The notes: a model not told the origin generated them from the sequence alone. Shown: positions 41,955-50,623, numbered from the stretch's first letter. The stretch: 54,850 nt of DNA from JAVDCA01 sp035764045 (GCA_035764045.1 DASTZX010000290.1:1-54850), one strand, 5' to 3'. Translations and numbers: made by a program.

Positions 41955-43577
41955 TCACGCGTCGGCGAGTGCGGCCTCGCCGGCGGCCGCCTTGTCACGC
42001 TGGCGCGCCGAATAGAACGAGGCGTTCTGGTCCCCGCGCAACGCTTCGCGCGAGAACTGGATCAGATGATGCGCCGTGAAACCCATGCCGAGCACGGCGT
42101 CGATCTGGCCGCGCCGCAGCGCCGGCCGGGCGACCTCCCAGAACAGATCGCGATAGTCGGATCTCCAGCCGACCCGGATCGCCACGTTCCAGGCGAGCGT
42201 CGCCCCCACGCGCAGGTTCGCCGGCGTGAGCCGTCCCCGGATCGGCGGCTGGAAGCGGTTCGCGTAGGTGGTGTCGACCTGATGCCGGTAGCGGGCAAAC
42301 AGCCGGCTGGGCTCGTAGGCATGCGCGATGCAGCGCCGCCACGAGGCGACCACCTCGTCGTGCGGACGCAGGAAGCGCACGTTCGACTCCAAGGTCGGGT
42401 CGTCGAGCAGCCGGCCGTCCCGCTTCAGGCGGTCCCACAGCGGCGTCTTGGGCAGCGCCTGCAGCAAGTTGAGAGTCAGGATCGGGATGTTCGACTGATC
42501 TATGAAGTCGATGATGTGCCTGTCGGTCTCGGGCGTATCGGTGTCCAGCCCGACGATCATGCCGGCGGTGACCTCGAATCCGTAGCTGTTGAGCGTCTCG
42601 ATCGAGGACAACAGCGGGACCATCAGGTTCTGGTCCTTCTTCATGCCCTTGAGCGCCTCGGGCTCCGGCGTCTCGATGCCGACGAAGACCTCGACGAAGT
42701 TCGCCTCATGCATGAGCGCGAGGATCTCGGTCTGCTTGGCGAGGTTGAGCGTCGCCTCGCACGCGAAGGCGAACGGATAGTCGTGCCGCTGTTGCCACGC
42801 GATCAGGTGGCGCAGCATGTCGCGGGTGGCCTTCTTGTTGCCGATGAAATTGTCGTCCACGAAGTAGATCACCGCCGGATGCGCCGGCTGGGAGAGAATC
42901 GCCTCGAGCTCGGCCGTGAGCTGCTCCGCCGATTTGAGCCGCGGCTGGCGGCCGTACAGCCCGGGGATGTCGCAGAATTCGCAACGGTAGGGGCAGCCGC
43001 TGGAGAACTGCAGGCTGCCGATCAGATAGCGATAGAGCGGCAGCATGTGATAGGCGGGCAGCGGGAACTGGTCGAGGCCGAGCCGCTCGTTGGTCTTGAG
43101 CTGGACCTGCGCGGGCGGCCGCGCGACGCTCGCATCGAGAAGCCCGATGAGCTCCTCGGTGGCGTCGCCCAGCTCGCCGATGTGCAGGTAGTCGAAATCC
43201 GGATACATCTCGGGCGCGCCCGACACCGACGGCCCGCCCAACACTGTCAGCTTGCCGGCTGCGTGAGCCCGCGCCGCGATATCCCTGATCTGCGGCGCCT
43301 GGATATGCATGCCGCTCACCAGCACCACGTCGGCCCAGGCGAAATCCGCCTCGCTCGCCGGCGCGATGTTCTCGTCGATGAACCGCACCGGCCATGCCTC
43401 GGGCATATAGGCCGCGATCAGCAACAGGCCCTGCGGCGGCATGAAGGCGCGCACCCGGCCCATCAGTCGGAATGCGTGCTGGAAGGTGCCGAAGGATGGG
43501 GTGTATGCCGGAAACACGCAGAGAATCCGGCGCTCACACCGAACGGAAACCGATGAGCGCAATGTCGTCCCTCTCAT
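41955..43577 (-). CDS. B12-binding radical SAM protein, HpnP-like (hopanoid C-2 methylase candidate)
   Basis: A 540-residue protein. The N-terminal cobalamin-binding-type domain covers about 15-150 (SFGTFQHAFRLMGRVRAF, then GLLLIAAYMPE, SGMHIQ, LGGPSVSG and YLHIGELGDATEEL). The radical SAM cluster motif is CPYRCEFC with Cys 195, 199 and 202. FVDDNFIGNKKATRDML, GIETPEPEALKGM and a DUF4070-type C-terminus (NLLQALPKTPLWDRLKRDGR) follow. Order and length match what I recall of HpnP, which makes 2-methylhopanoids. No squalene-hopene cyclase is near. A non-HpnP DUF4070 relative is the main alternative. Confidence 0.72.
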   Translation of the reverse strand: MRGTTLRSSVSVRCERRILCVFPAYTPSFGTFQHAFRLMGRVRAFMPPQGLLLIAAYMPEAWPVRFIDENIAPASEADFAWADVVLVSGMHIQAPQIRDIAARAHAAGKLTVLGGPSVSGAPEMYPDFDYLHIGELGDATEELIGLLDASVARPPAQVQLKTNERLGLDQFPLPAYHMLPLYRYLIGSLQFSSGCPYRCEFCDIPGLYGRQPRLKSAEQLTAELEAILSQPAHPAVIYFVDDNFIGNKKATRDMLRHLIAWQQRHDYPFAFACEATLNLAKQTEILALMHEANFVEVFVGIETPEPEALKGMKKDQNLMVPLLSSIETLNSYGFEVTAGMIVGLDTDTPETDRHIIDFIDQSNIPILTLNLLQALPKTPLWDRLKRDGRLLDDPTLESNVRFLRPHDEVVASWRRCIAHAYEPSRLFARYRHQVDTTYANRFQPPIRGRLTPANLRVGATLAWNVAIRVGWRSDYRDLFWEVARPALRRGQIDAVLGMGFTAHHLIQFSREALRGDQNASFYSARQRDKAAAGEAALADA

Positions 43578-43646
43578 GCCCCGGTCAGAGTATAGCCGGT
43601 TCCACGAGGGTGGAAATGGGGGCGCTTCGCTGACCTATGTTCGCGG

Positions 43647-44693
43647 TCAACGCGCGGACCGCGCGGCCGTTCCCTGAGTACCGCACGGCTTGAGTCCGAA
43701 CATCGTCTCCGCGTTGCGGTGGCAGATCTTCTCCATGTCGGCCGCCGGCAAGTCGATCGACTCCATGACCGCGATGGTGGCCTGGATATAGCCGCGGCCC
43801 TTTTCCGGATCGAACGGGCAGTCGGAGGCGAACAGCACGTGGTCGGGCGTGAAAAAGGAGATGCCGCAGACGGTCGGCGCGCGGGCGCCGGCGAGCGCGG
43901 TGTCGCCGTAGAAGTCCTTGAAATAGTCGAACGGGCGCTTCTTGAGGCGCTTGAGCAGCGCCGCGTAGTCTTCGTCGGAGGTGCGCGCGCCGAGCTGGTC
44001 CCAGGAATGCGCCACCCGTCCCTCGAAATACGGGATGATGCCGCCGAGGTGATGGGTGATGACCTTGAGGCCGGGATGGCGGTCCATGATGCCCGAGAAG
44101 ACGAGCCGGGCGAGCGCCGCGCCGGTCTCGAACGGCCAGCCGATCACGCTGCAGATCTCGTATTTCGACTTCGTCTCGTTGCGATAGTCCGCCATCTCGC
44201 GCGTGCGGATCGGATGCAAGAGGATGGGCTTGCCGGACTTCTCGATGATCTCGTAGATCGGCCAGAAATGCTCTTCGTCGAGCGGTGCGCCGTCGACATT
44301 GGTGTGGAGCTGGATCGCATTGGCGCCGTTCGCAAGCGCGCGCTCGGCCTCGCGCGCGGCCGCAGCGGGTGCATTCATCGGCAGCGAGGCGGCATAGCCC
44401 GGAAAACGGTCGGGATATTTGCCGACGAGCTCGGCGAGCCCATCGTTGCCGATGCGCGCCCATTCGGGTGACTGCTCCGGCCCCCACAGGCGATCGATCG
44501 CCGGCATGGCGAGCGAAAGCACCTGGGAATAATCCGGGAACGAATCGACGATGCGCAGCCGCTCGTCGAGATCGAACAGCGCCGGGATGCCGCGGATACG
44601 CTTGCCCATGTCCTTCTGCGCGGCCGGCGTTTCCAACAGGCCGGCGAAGAAGCGTTTGGGAAAGAAATGGTTGAAGGCATCGATGTAGCGCAT
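43647..44693 (-). CDS. Amidohydrolase family protein (ACMSD-like)
   Basis: A 348-residue TIM-barrel metal enzyme of the amidohydrolase-2 group, whose members are often decarboxylases of aromatic-derived acids. It begins MRYIDAFNHFFP; the usual first HxH becomes FNH, so one metal ligand may be lost. LLHPIRT, KVITHHLGGIIPYFEGR and FASDCPFDPEKG supply the other His/Asp sites. The ATG at 44693 has AGAGGT 7 bases upstream, while 44699 would be TTG. It reads toward the radical SAM gene, 69 bases away. Confidence 0.9.
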   Translation of the reverse strand: MRYIDAFNHFFPKRFFAGLLETPAAQKDMGKRIRGIPALFDLDERLRIVDSFPDYSQVLSLAMPAIDRLWGPEQSPEWARIGNDGLAELVGKYPDRFPGYAASLPMNAPAAAAREAERALANGANAIQLHTNVDGAPLDEEHFWPIYEIIEKSGKPILLHPIRTREMADYRNETKSKYEICSVIGWPFETGAALARLVFSGIMDRHPGLKVITHHLGGIIPYFEGRVAHSWDQLGARTSDEDYAALLKRLKKRPFDYFKDFYGDTALAGARAPTVCGISFFTPDHVLFASDCPFDPEKGRGYIQATIAVMESIDLPAADMEKICHRNAETMFGLKPCGTQGTAARSAR

Positions 44694-44724
44694 GCGCAAG
44701 ACCTCTGAAGAAGACCCCTGAATG

Positions 44725-44763
44725 ATGCGGAGGAAATCGCGGCTTGCGATTTCCTCCGCGCAT
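44725..44763. other. Strong hairpin in the divergent amidohydrolase/flavoprotein region
   Basis: GCGGAGGAAATCGC (44727-44740) and GCGATTTCCTCCGC (44746-44759) form a perfect 14-bp stem with a 5-base loop, extendable through ATG/CAT-type flanks. It lies 32 bases upstream of the amidohydrolase ATG and 69 bases before the flavoprotein start. It would be in the leader of the minus-strand gene. The flank GAAGACCC..ATGATGCGGAG recurs at about 41545-41565. Confidence 0.6.
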
Positions 44764-44831
44764 TCCTACACACCGCCTGGGCGGCGGCAGAACGCCGTCG
44801 GGCACGCTACAATCCTGGGCGCCATCTCTCA

Positions 44832-46046
44832 ATGACCGATCCGATCGTCGTCGTCGGCGCCTCGCAGGCGGGGCTGCAGGTCGCGGAATCGCTGCGTGGC
44901 GAGGGCTATGACGGCCCGGTGACGCTGATCGGCGACGAGCCGCATCCGCCCTATCAGCGCCCGCCGCTGTCGAAGGCGCTGCTCACCGGCGAGACGACCG
45001 AGGATCGCCTGGTGCTGCGCGGCCCCGAGCTCTTGGCGAAGCGAAACATCGAGCTCATCGCGGGCACCCGCGTTACCGCGATCGACCGCACAGGCCGGCA
45101 AGTGCAGCTCTCGGACGGAAGCGCCCTCGCCTATCGCGGCCTCGCGCTCGCGACCGGCGGGCGGCCGCGCACGCTCCCGATCCCGGGCGCCGGGCTCGAC
45201 GGCGTCGTGACCCTGCGCACCATCGAGGATTCGCGCCGCATCGGCGCCGGCATCGCTCGGGCCGAGAGGGTCGCGGTGGTGGGCGGCGGCTTCATCGGCC
45301 TCGAGATTGCGGCCGCGGCGCGCAAGGCCGGCAAGCCGGTCGTCGTGTTCGAAGCGCTCGACCGCCTGCTCGCACGCTCATCGGCACCGTTCGTGTCCGA
45401 ATTCTTCCTCGATGTTCACCGCGCGCACGACGTCGATATCCGCCTTGCCACTGCGGTTGCGGCGATCGACGGCAAGCGCCGCGCCGAGGCGGTCGTCACC
45501 GCCGACGGGCGCGCGCATCCGGCCGATCTCGTGGTGGTCGGGGTCGGCCTCGTGCCGAACGCCGAGCTCGCGCAGGCGAGCGGCCTCGCCTGCGACCGCG
45601 GCATCATCGTCGACGACTGCTCGCGCACTGCCGATCCCGCGGTGGTGGCGGCGGGCGACTGCACGGCGCGGCGGCTGGCCGACGGTACGCTGTTGCGCCT
45701 CGAGTCGGTGCAGAACGCGATCGAGCAGGGAAAGTCCGCCGCCGCCGCGCTCCTCGGCAAGCCGCGGCCGTTCACGGCCGCGCCGTGGTTCTGGTCCGAT
45801 CAGTACGACGTGCGGCTGCAGATGGCGGGCCTCTCGGCCGGCCATGAGAAGATCGTGGTGCGCGGCGACCGGGCGGCGCGGCGTTTCTCGGTGTTCTACT
45901 TCCAAGGAGAGCGGCTGATAGCGGTCGACTCGGTCAATCGCGCTCCCGACCATGGCGCGGCGCGACGCCTGCTCGATCGCGGCCGCTCGCTGACCTTCGC
46001 GCAGGCGGCCGACGAGACCTTCGCGCTCATGTCGCTGCTGAAGTAA
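44832..46046 (+). CDS. FAD-dependent ferredoxin reductase-like oxidoreductase
   Basis: A 404-residue pyridine-nucleotide-disulfide-type flavoprotein like putidaredoxin or rhodocoxin reductases. The FAD motif is IVVVGASQAGLQVAESLR (about 5-22). PPYQRPPLSKALL near 39-51 is a class signature. The NAD(P) motif is VAVVGGGFIGLEIAAAARKAG (about 137-157, in two pieces). The FAD-binding VVAAGDCTAR is near 275, and the C-terminal WFWSDQYDVRLQMAGL is conserved. It would pass electrons from NAD(P)H to a [2Fe-2S] ferredoxin for an oxygenase. No ferredoxin gene is nearby. Confidence 0.93.
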   Translation: MTDPIVVVGASQAGLQVAESLRGEGYDGPVTLIGDEPHPPYQRPPLSKALLTGETTEDRLVLRGPELLAKRNIELIAGTRVTAIDRTGRQVQLSDGSALAYRGLALATGGRPRTLPIPGAGLDGVVTLRTIEDSRRIGAGIARAERVAVVGGGFIGLEIAAAARKAGKPVVVFEALDRLLARSSAPFVSEFFLDVHRAHDVDIRLATAVAAIDGKRRAEAVVTADGRAHPADLVVVGVGLVPNAELAQASGLACDRGIIVDDCSRTADPAVVAAGDCTARRLADGTLLRLESVQNAIEQGKSAAAALLGKPRPFTAAPWFWSDQYDVRLQMAGLSAGHEKIVVRGDRAARRFSVFYFQGERLIAVDSVNRAPDHGAARRLLDRGRSLTFAQAADETFALMSLLK

Positions 46047-46302
46047 AACCCACGGCACCAAAGATCGTGCGGGTCATCGGCGAAGCGGCGGCTCCGCGGT
46101 CGGCCCGTACCGCACGGTTCCACGCCCCTGCGAGACCTAGTCTGTGCGGCTGCTGGATGCCATGCAGCCCACGGTGCGATCAATTTCGCGCGATGGCGCG
46201 TCCGTCCGCAAACAGATTTGGTTGAACAGCTAGCTCGCCGGCGGTTCCGACGCGCGAAACCCGACATCGCATCAAATTGAAGAACTGGACAGGAGCATCG
46301 CC

Positions 46303-48150
46303 ATGGCGAGCACCGGATGGACCAGCCAACGCGTTCCGAACCCCAAGCGCCGCAGGCGCCCCAGCGCCCACGTCACGGCCGCCTTGCTGGCGTCGGCATC
46401 CGCGCTCGCGGCGCTGGCCGCAACCGGATCGTCGGCGCTGGCGCAGGGCAGCCAGGCCGCGGGCTGCGCCGGCGATAATGGCGGCCTCACGCTCTCGCCC
46501 GGCTTCTGCGCGACCATCTTCGCCGACAATATCGGCCATGTCCGCCACATGGCGGTCGCGCCCAACGGCGTGCTCTATGTCAACACGTGGAGCGGCCGCT
46601 ATTTCCGCAATGTCCCGCCCCCGCCGGGCGGCATGCTGGTGGCGCTCAGGGACACGACCGGAAGCGGCCATGCCGACAAGGTCGAGCGGTTCGGCCCGAG
46701 CCTGCAGGAGGGCTCGGCGGGCGGCTCCGGCATCGCGATCTACAACGGCAAGGTCTACGCCGAGCAGAACGACAAGATCGTCAGCTTCGAGCTGCCGACC
46801 GATGCGGGCTCGATCGCCCCGAAGGGATCATCGCAGACCGTGGTCTCCGGCATGCCGCTGACCGGCGACCATCCCATGCATCCGTTCGTGATCGACGGCG
46901 CCGGTCACATCTATGTCGATCTCGGCTCGGCGACCAACGCCTGCCAGGACCAGAACCGGGTGAAAGGCTCGCCCGGTCACGACCCGTGCACCGAACTCGA
47001 GACGCGCGCCGGCACCTGGCGCTATGACGCCAACAAGACCGACCAGCATTTCTCCGCCGCCGACCGCTATGCGACCGGCATCCGCAACAGCGAAGGCTTC
47101 TCGTTCGATGCCGCCGGACAGCTCTACGCGACTCAGCACGGCCGCGATCAGCTCGCACAGAACTGGCCGCAGCTCTACACGGTGCAGCAGAGCGCGGATC
47201 TGCCGGCCGAGGAGGTCGTCGCCGTCAAGCAGGGCGGCGATTACGGCTGGCCGGAGTGCTATTTCGACCAGAATCAGAACAAGCTCGTGCTCGCCCCCGA
47301 ATACGGCGGTGATGGCGGCAAGAAGGTCGGCGTCTGTGCCGACAAGGCGGCGCCGGTCGCGTCCTTCCCGGGGCATTGGGCGCCGAACGATCTCCTGATC
47401 TACACCGGCAAGGCGTTTCCGGCGGCCTATCAGGGCGGCATGCTCGTCGCCTTCCACGGCTCATGGAATCGCGCACCGCTGCCGCAGGGCGGCTACAACG
47501 TCGTCTTCCAGCCGATGCGGGACGGCAAGACGACGGGCGCCTTCGTCGTGTTCGCGGACGGCTTTGCCGGCGCCACCCGGGAGCCCGGCCGCGCCGCGTT
47601 CCGGCCGACCGGGCTTGCGATGGGCCCCGAAGGCGCGATCTATATTTCCGACGACGTGCACGGCCGCATCTGGCGTGTCACCTATCACGGCGACGCCGAC
47701 GCCACGGTGGCAGCCGCACCGGCCACCAAGGTCGCTGCGACGGGCCCGGGCAATGCCGGGCCGCCGGAGGGCATGCATCCCGATGCCGGCCGCGCCGGCG
47801 CCGCGTCACTGCCGGTGCCGCCCGGCGCCACCAAGGACGAGGTGGCGTTGGGCGACCGCATCTTCCATGGCGAGGTCGCCGACGGCACCTGCGCGGGCTG
47901 CCATGGGTCCGATGGCAAGGGAAGCCCGCAGGCCCCGTCGCTGGTCGACGGCAACTGGTATTTCGGCGACGGCAGCTTCAAGTCGATCGAGAAGACCGTC
48001 GCCGACGGCGTGCCGCGGCCGCGCAACTACTCGGACCCGATGCCGCCGCGCGGCGGCGCCCCGCTGTCGGATGCCCAGGTTGCCGCCGTCTCCGCCTATG
48101 TGTGGGCGCTCGGCCATCGCGGCGGCGAGGGACAGGACACCACGCGTTGA
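46303..48150 (+). CDS. Sorbosone/PQQ-type sugar dehydrogenase with C-terminal cytochrome c
   Basis: A 615-residue periplasmic protein. A long signal region (about 1-48: basic, then TAALLASASALAALAATGSSALA) is followed by a six-bladed-propeller dehydrogenase domain (about 50-465). That domain contains HMAVAPNGVLYVNTW, NSEGFSFDAAGQLYATQHGRD, GGDYGWPECYF, GSWNR and GAIYISDDVHGRIWRV. After a linker, a cytochrome c domain has CAGCH (Cys530, Cys533, His534) and a Met ligand in DPMPPRGG. It probably oxidises a sugar or aldose and passes electrons to the respiratory chain. Confidence 0.9.
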   Translation: MASTGWTSQRVPNPKRRRRPSAHVTAALLASASALAALAATGSSALAQGSQAAGCAGDNGGLTLSPGFCATIFADNIGHVRHMAVAPNGVLYVNTWSGRYFRNVPPPPGGMLVALRDTTGSGHADKVERFGPSLQEGSAGGSGIAIYNGKVYAEQNDKIVSFELPTDAGSIAPKGSSQTVVSGMPLTGDHPMHPFVIDGAGHIYVDLGSATNACQDQNRVKGSPGHDPCTELETRAGTWRYDANKTDQHFSAADRYATGIRNSEGFSFDAAGQLYATQHGRDQLAQNWPQLYTVQQSADLPAEEVVAVKQGGDYGWPECYFDQNQNKLVLAPEYGGDGGKKVGVCADKAAPVASFPGHWAPNDLLIYTGKAFPAAYQGGMLVAFHGSWNRAPLPQGGYNVVFQPMRDGKTTGAFVVFADGFAGATREPGRAAFRPTGLAMGPEGAIYISDDVHGRIWRVTYHGDADATVAAAPATKVAATGPGNAGPPEGMHPDAGRAGAASLPVPPGATKDEVALGDRIFHGEVADGTCAGCHGSDGKGSPQAPSLVDGNWYFGDGSFKSIEKTVADGVPRPRNYSDPMPPRGGAPLSDAQVAAVSAYVWALGHRGGEGQDTTR

Positions 48151-48205
48151 CGCAGGAATGTCCGACAGCGCGGCAACGCGCCGCCAGTCCTCCGTATCCG
48201 CCATC

Positions 48206-49249
48206 CTATTCCGCCGCGGTCGCGCGCAGTGCGGACTGCTCTTCCTCGTGCAGCCGCGCGAGGATGCGACGGGCCTGGATCACCCCGATATCGGCATTGA
48301 TGTCGAGCTGGGGCGGATCGGGGATGAGATCGAGGCTGCGCTGCTGGGCGGTGAACACCGCGACGTCCTCGTGGAACGCGGTCTGGATCTGCTCGAAGAT
48401 CTTGTCGGTGAGCGCGGTGTTCCTGACGTCGAAGTCGTGCGCCTGGCCCCAGAAATAGTGCGAGGTCTTCTCGGTCTCCGGCGTGATGGCGTTGAGGTTG
48501 CGCATGGTGATGCCGCCGACCCGCTGGCCCTGCGGCGCGCCGGTGCCGGTCGGAGTGGCGCCGACATCGAGACGCAGGAACGCGGGCGGCGCGAAGTCGA
48601 TGATCTGCCATCGGTCGACATTCGCAGTGAAGCCGCCGACCTTGACGAAGGTGGGCGGCGCCGGCTGGTCGATGATCCAGCGGGTCACCACGACGTTGTT
48701 GGGTGCGCGCGTGACCTTGACGGTCGCGTGCTCGGCGAGCGCCGAATTGCCGATGGTGGTCTCGTGCACGAAGGCGAGATGGGTGAGATCGAGCAGATTG
48801 TCGACGACGAGCTGCCAGTTCGCGTTCACGTACAGGTAGGACGACTTGGCGCCCCAGTTCGCATCGTCGAGCCAGTGGAAATCGGTGATGTTGGCCGGGT
48901 CGGCGAGCGCCGGATCGCCCATCCATATCCACAGCCAGCGATAGCGCTCGACCACCGGATAGGTCTTGACCTTGGCATTGGGCGGGATCCGATCCTGGCC
49001 CGGGATGCGCACGCACTGTCCGCTGCGATCGTATTGCAGGCCGTGGTAGTGGCACTGCAGCCGGTCGCCGATGACCTTGCCCATGGAGAGCGGCAGGTGG
49101 CGATGCACGCAGCGGTCCTCGAACGCGACCGGTGTCCCGTCCTCGGTGCGGAAGAAGACGACCGGCTCGCCCAGGATGATGCGCGGAAACGGCTTGCGGC
49201 CGATCTCGGATGCGGACGCCGCGACATACCAGTAATTGCGCAGGAACAT
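48206..49249 (-). CDS. Rieske non-heme iron oxygenase, alpha subunit (VanA-like)
   Basis: A 347-residue ring-hydroxylating or O-demethylating oxygenase. The Rieske [2Fe-2S] ligands are in CVHRHLP and CHYHGLQYD (about 47-73). The catalytic iron site is DNLLDLTHLAFVH (about 150-162), with a third ligand probably in the C-terminal Asp-rich helix. The short length and single-subunit look fit the vanillate demethylase / phthalate dioxygenase group. It needs a reductase; the flavoprotein at 44832 is a candidate. It follows a 66-residue gene on the same strand. Confidence 0.93.
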   Translation of the reverse strand: MFLRNYWYVAASASEIGRKPFPRIILGEPVVFFRTEDGTPVAFEDRCVHRHLPLSMGKVIGDRLQCHYHGLQYDRSGQCVRIPGQDRIPPNAKVKTYPVVERYRWLWIWMGDPALADPANITDFHWLDDANWGAKSSYLYVNANWQLVVDNLLDLTHLAFVHETTIGNSALAEHATVKVTRAPNNVVVTRWIIDQPAPPTFVKVGGFTANVDRWQIIDFAPPAFLRLDVGATPTGTGAPQGQRVGGITMRNLNAITPETEKTSHYFWGQAHDFDVRNTALTDKIFEQIQTAFHEDVAVFTAQQRSLDLIPDPPQLDINADIGVIQARRILARLHEEEQSALRATAAE

Positions 49250-49288
49250 GGGACCTCCCGAGACGGAAAGGGCGCGTATTTTTGAGGA

Positions 49289-49489
49289 CTATAGCATGTC
49301 CTTGATGGCCTGGATCAGCCGGCGGTCGACGCTGATCATGTCGCCCTCGAGCGGCAGCGCCAATGTCTCGCGCTCGGCGGGCGATACCGCGGCGCCCTGC
49401 AGGATCACTCGCCCATCCGACGTGAGGTAGATCGACGCGGCGGCGTTCGCCTCGTCCTCTTTCCACACCAGTTCCACCCGGAATTTCAC
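49289..49489 (-). CDS. 66-residue protein preceding the Rieske oxygenase
   Basis: A small protein starting MKFRVELVWKEDEANAAASI. It has a mixed beta/helix pattern (SIYLTSDGRVILQGAAV) and a helical end (MISVDRRLIQAIKDML). It has no signal peptide and no Cys. An RBS-like GGAGACGC precedes the ATG. It lies 39 bases upstream of the Rieske gene on the same strand, so the two are probably co-transcribed. I recognise no family; a regulatory or accessory role for the oxygenase is a guess. Confidence 0.7.
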   Translation of the reverse strand: MKFRVELVWKEDEANAAASIYLTSDGRVILQGAAVSPAERETLALPLEGDMISVDRRLIQAIKDML

Positions 49490-49525
49490 GGCGCGTCTCC
49501 TCGTCCCGATGCGACATTTCGAGTT

Positions 49526-49554
49526 TTGACCAAAGTGCGATTTGGTCCTAGCGT
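49526..49554 (+). promoter_or_regulatory. Palindromic operator and promoter candidate in the Rieske/TTT divergent region
   Basis: GACCAAA (49528-49534) and TTTGGTC (49541-49547) form perfect 7-bp arms around 6 bases. The palindrome overlaps a TTGACC (49526-49531) that has a TAGCGT 17 bases downstream, a weak plus-strand promoter for the binding-protein gene at 49588. It lies 37 bases before the minus-strand small gene, so one regulator could control both. Confidence 0.5.
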
Positions 49555-49587
49555 CATGGAAACAAAAAGACCTTCGGGAGGAAGTCC

Positions 49588-50610
49588 ATGATCGGCCTGA
49601 TCGCGCGGGCGGCGCCCGCGCTCGCTCTTCTGCTCGCGACCGCCGCGGGCGGCCGCGCCGACAGCGTGGCGGATTTCTACCGGGGGCGGAACGTCGACGT
49701 CTATGTCGGCTATTCGACCGGTGGCGGCTACGACATCTACGCCCGCATGCTCGCGCGCCACATGGGCCGGTTCATTCCCGGCAACCCGACGCTGGTGCCG
49801 AAGAACATGGAGGGCGCCGGCAGCCTGCGGCTCGCCAACTGGCTCGCCAATGCGGGCCCGCGCGACGGGACCGTGTTCGGCACCATCGGTCGCGGCACCT
49901 CGTTCGATCCGATCCTCGGCCAGCCCGGCGCCCAGTTCAAGGCGAGCGACTTCTCCTGGATCGGCAGCATGAACCAGGAGGTGAGCATCTGCGCCTCCTG
50001 GTACGATTCCGGCGTCACCAATTTCGAGGATCTCAAGACCAAGGAGCTTCTGGTCGGCGCGGTGAGCAACAACGACGACACCGGACAGTTCGCCCGGGTG
50101 ATGAACACCGTGCTCGGCACCAAGATGAAGATCGTCACCGGCTATCCGGGGGGCAACGACGTGGTGCTCGCGATGGAGCGCGGCGAGGTCAAGGGCCGCT
50201 GCGGCTGGTCGTGGTCGAGCGTGCTCACCGCCCACATGTCATGGTGGAAGGAGAAGAAGATCAACGTCCTGGTCCAGCTCGCGTTGGCCAAGCATCCCGA
50301 CCTGCCGGACGTGCCTCTGGTGACGGAGCTCGCCAAGAGCACCAGCCAGCGGCAGATGCTGCGCATGATCTTCGCCCGCCAGGTCATGGGCCGGCCCTTC
50401 CTGGCGCCGCCCGGCATTCCGGCCGACCGCCTCGCCGCGCTGCGCAAGGCGTTCATGGACACGATGACGGACAAGGATTTCCTCGCCGATTGCGAGAAGG
50501 CGAAGCTCGAGATCTCTCCCGTCCCGGGCGATCAGGTCGAGGGGCTGGTGAAGGAGATCTATGCGACTCCCCCCGAAATCGCGCAGCAGGCGGCCGCGGC
50601 GCTGAAGTGA
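49588..50610 (+). CDS. Tripartite tricarboxylate transporter (Bug-type) substrate-binding protein
   Basis: A 340-residue periplasmic protein. The signal peptide MIGLIARAAPALALLLATAAGGRA|DS is clear. The body has VDVYVGYSTGGGYDIYARMLARHM, NPTLVPKNMEGAGSLRLANWL and VGAVSNNDDTGQFARVMN, all Bug-type features. Bug proteins bind carboxylates and aromatic acids. No TctA or TctB membrane gene is present, so it is an orphan here. It is divergent from the Rieske unit and shares an operator-like region. An RBS (GGGAGGAAG) precedes the ATG. Confidence 0.9.
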   Translation: MIGLIARAAPALALLLATAAGGRADSVADFYRGRNVDVYVGYSTGGGYDIYARMLARHMGRFIPGNPTLVPKNMEGAGSLRLANWLANAGPRDGTVFGTIGRGTSFDPILGQPGAQFKASDFSWIGSMNQEVSICASWYDSGVTNFEDLKTKELLVGAVSNNDDTGQFARVMNTVLGTKMKIVTGYPGGNDVVLAMERGEVKGRCGWSWSSVLTAHMSWWKEKKINVLVQLALAKHPDLPDVPLVTELAKSTSQRQMLRMIFARQVMGRPFLAPPGIPADRLAALRKAFMDTMTDKDFLADCEKAKLEISPVPGDQVEGLVKEIYATPPEIAQQAAAALK

Positions 50611-50623
50611 CGGACGCCAGTCC

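Noticed and set aside
46047..46302. A missing ferredoxin gene between the flavoprotein and the dehydrogenase
   Set aside because: No frame in this 256-base gap has a [2Fe-2S] Cys pattern; it appears non-coding.
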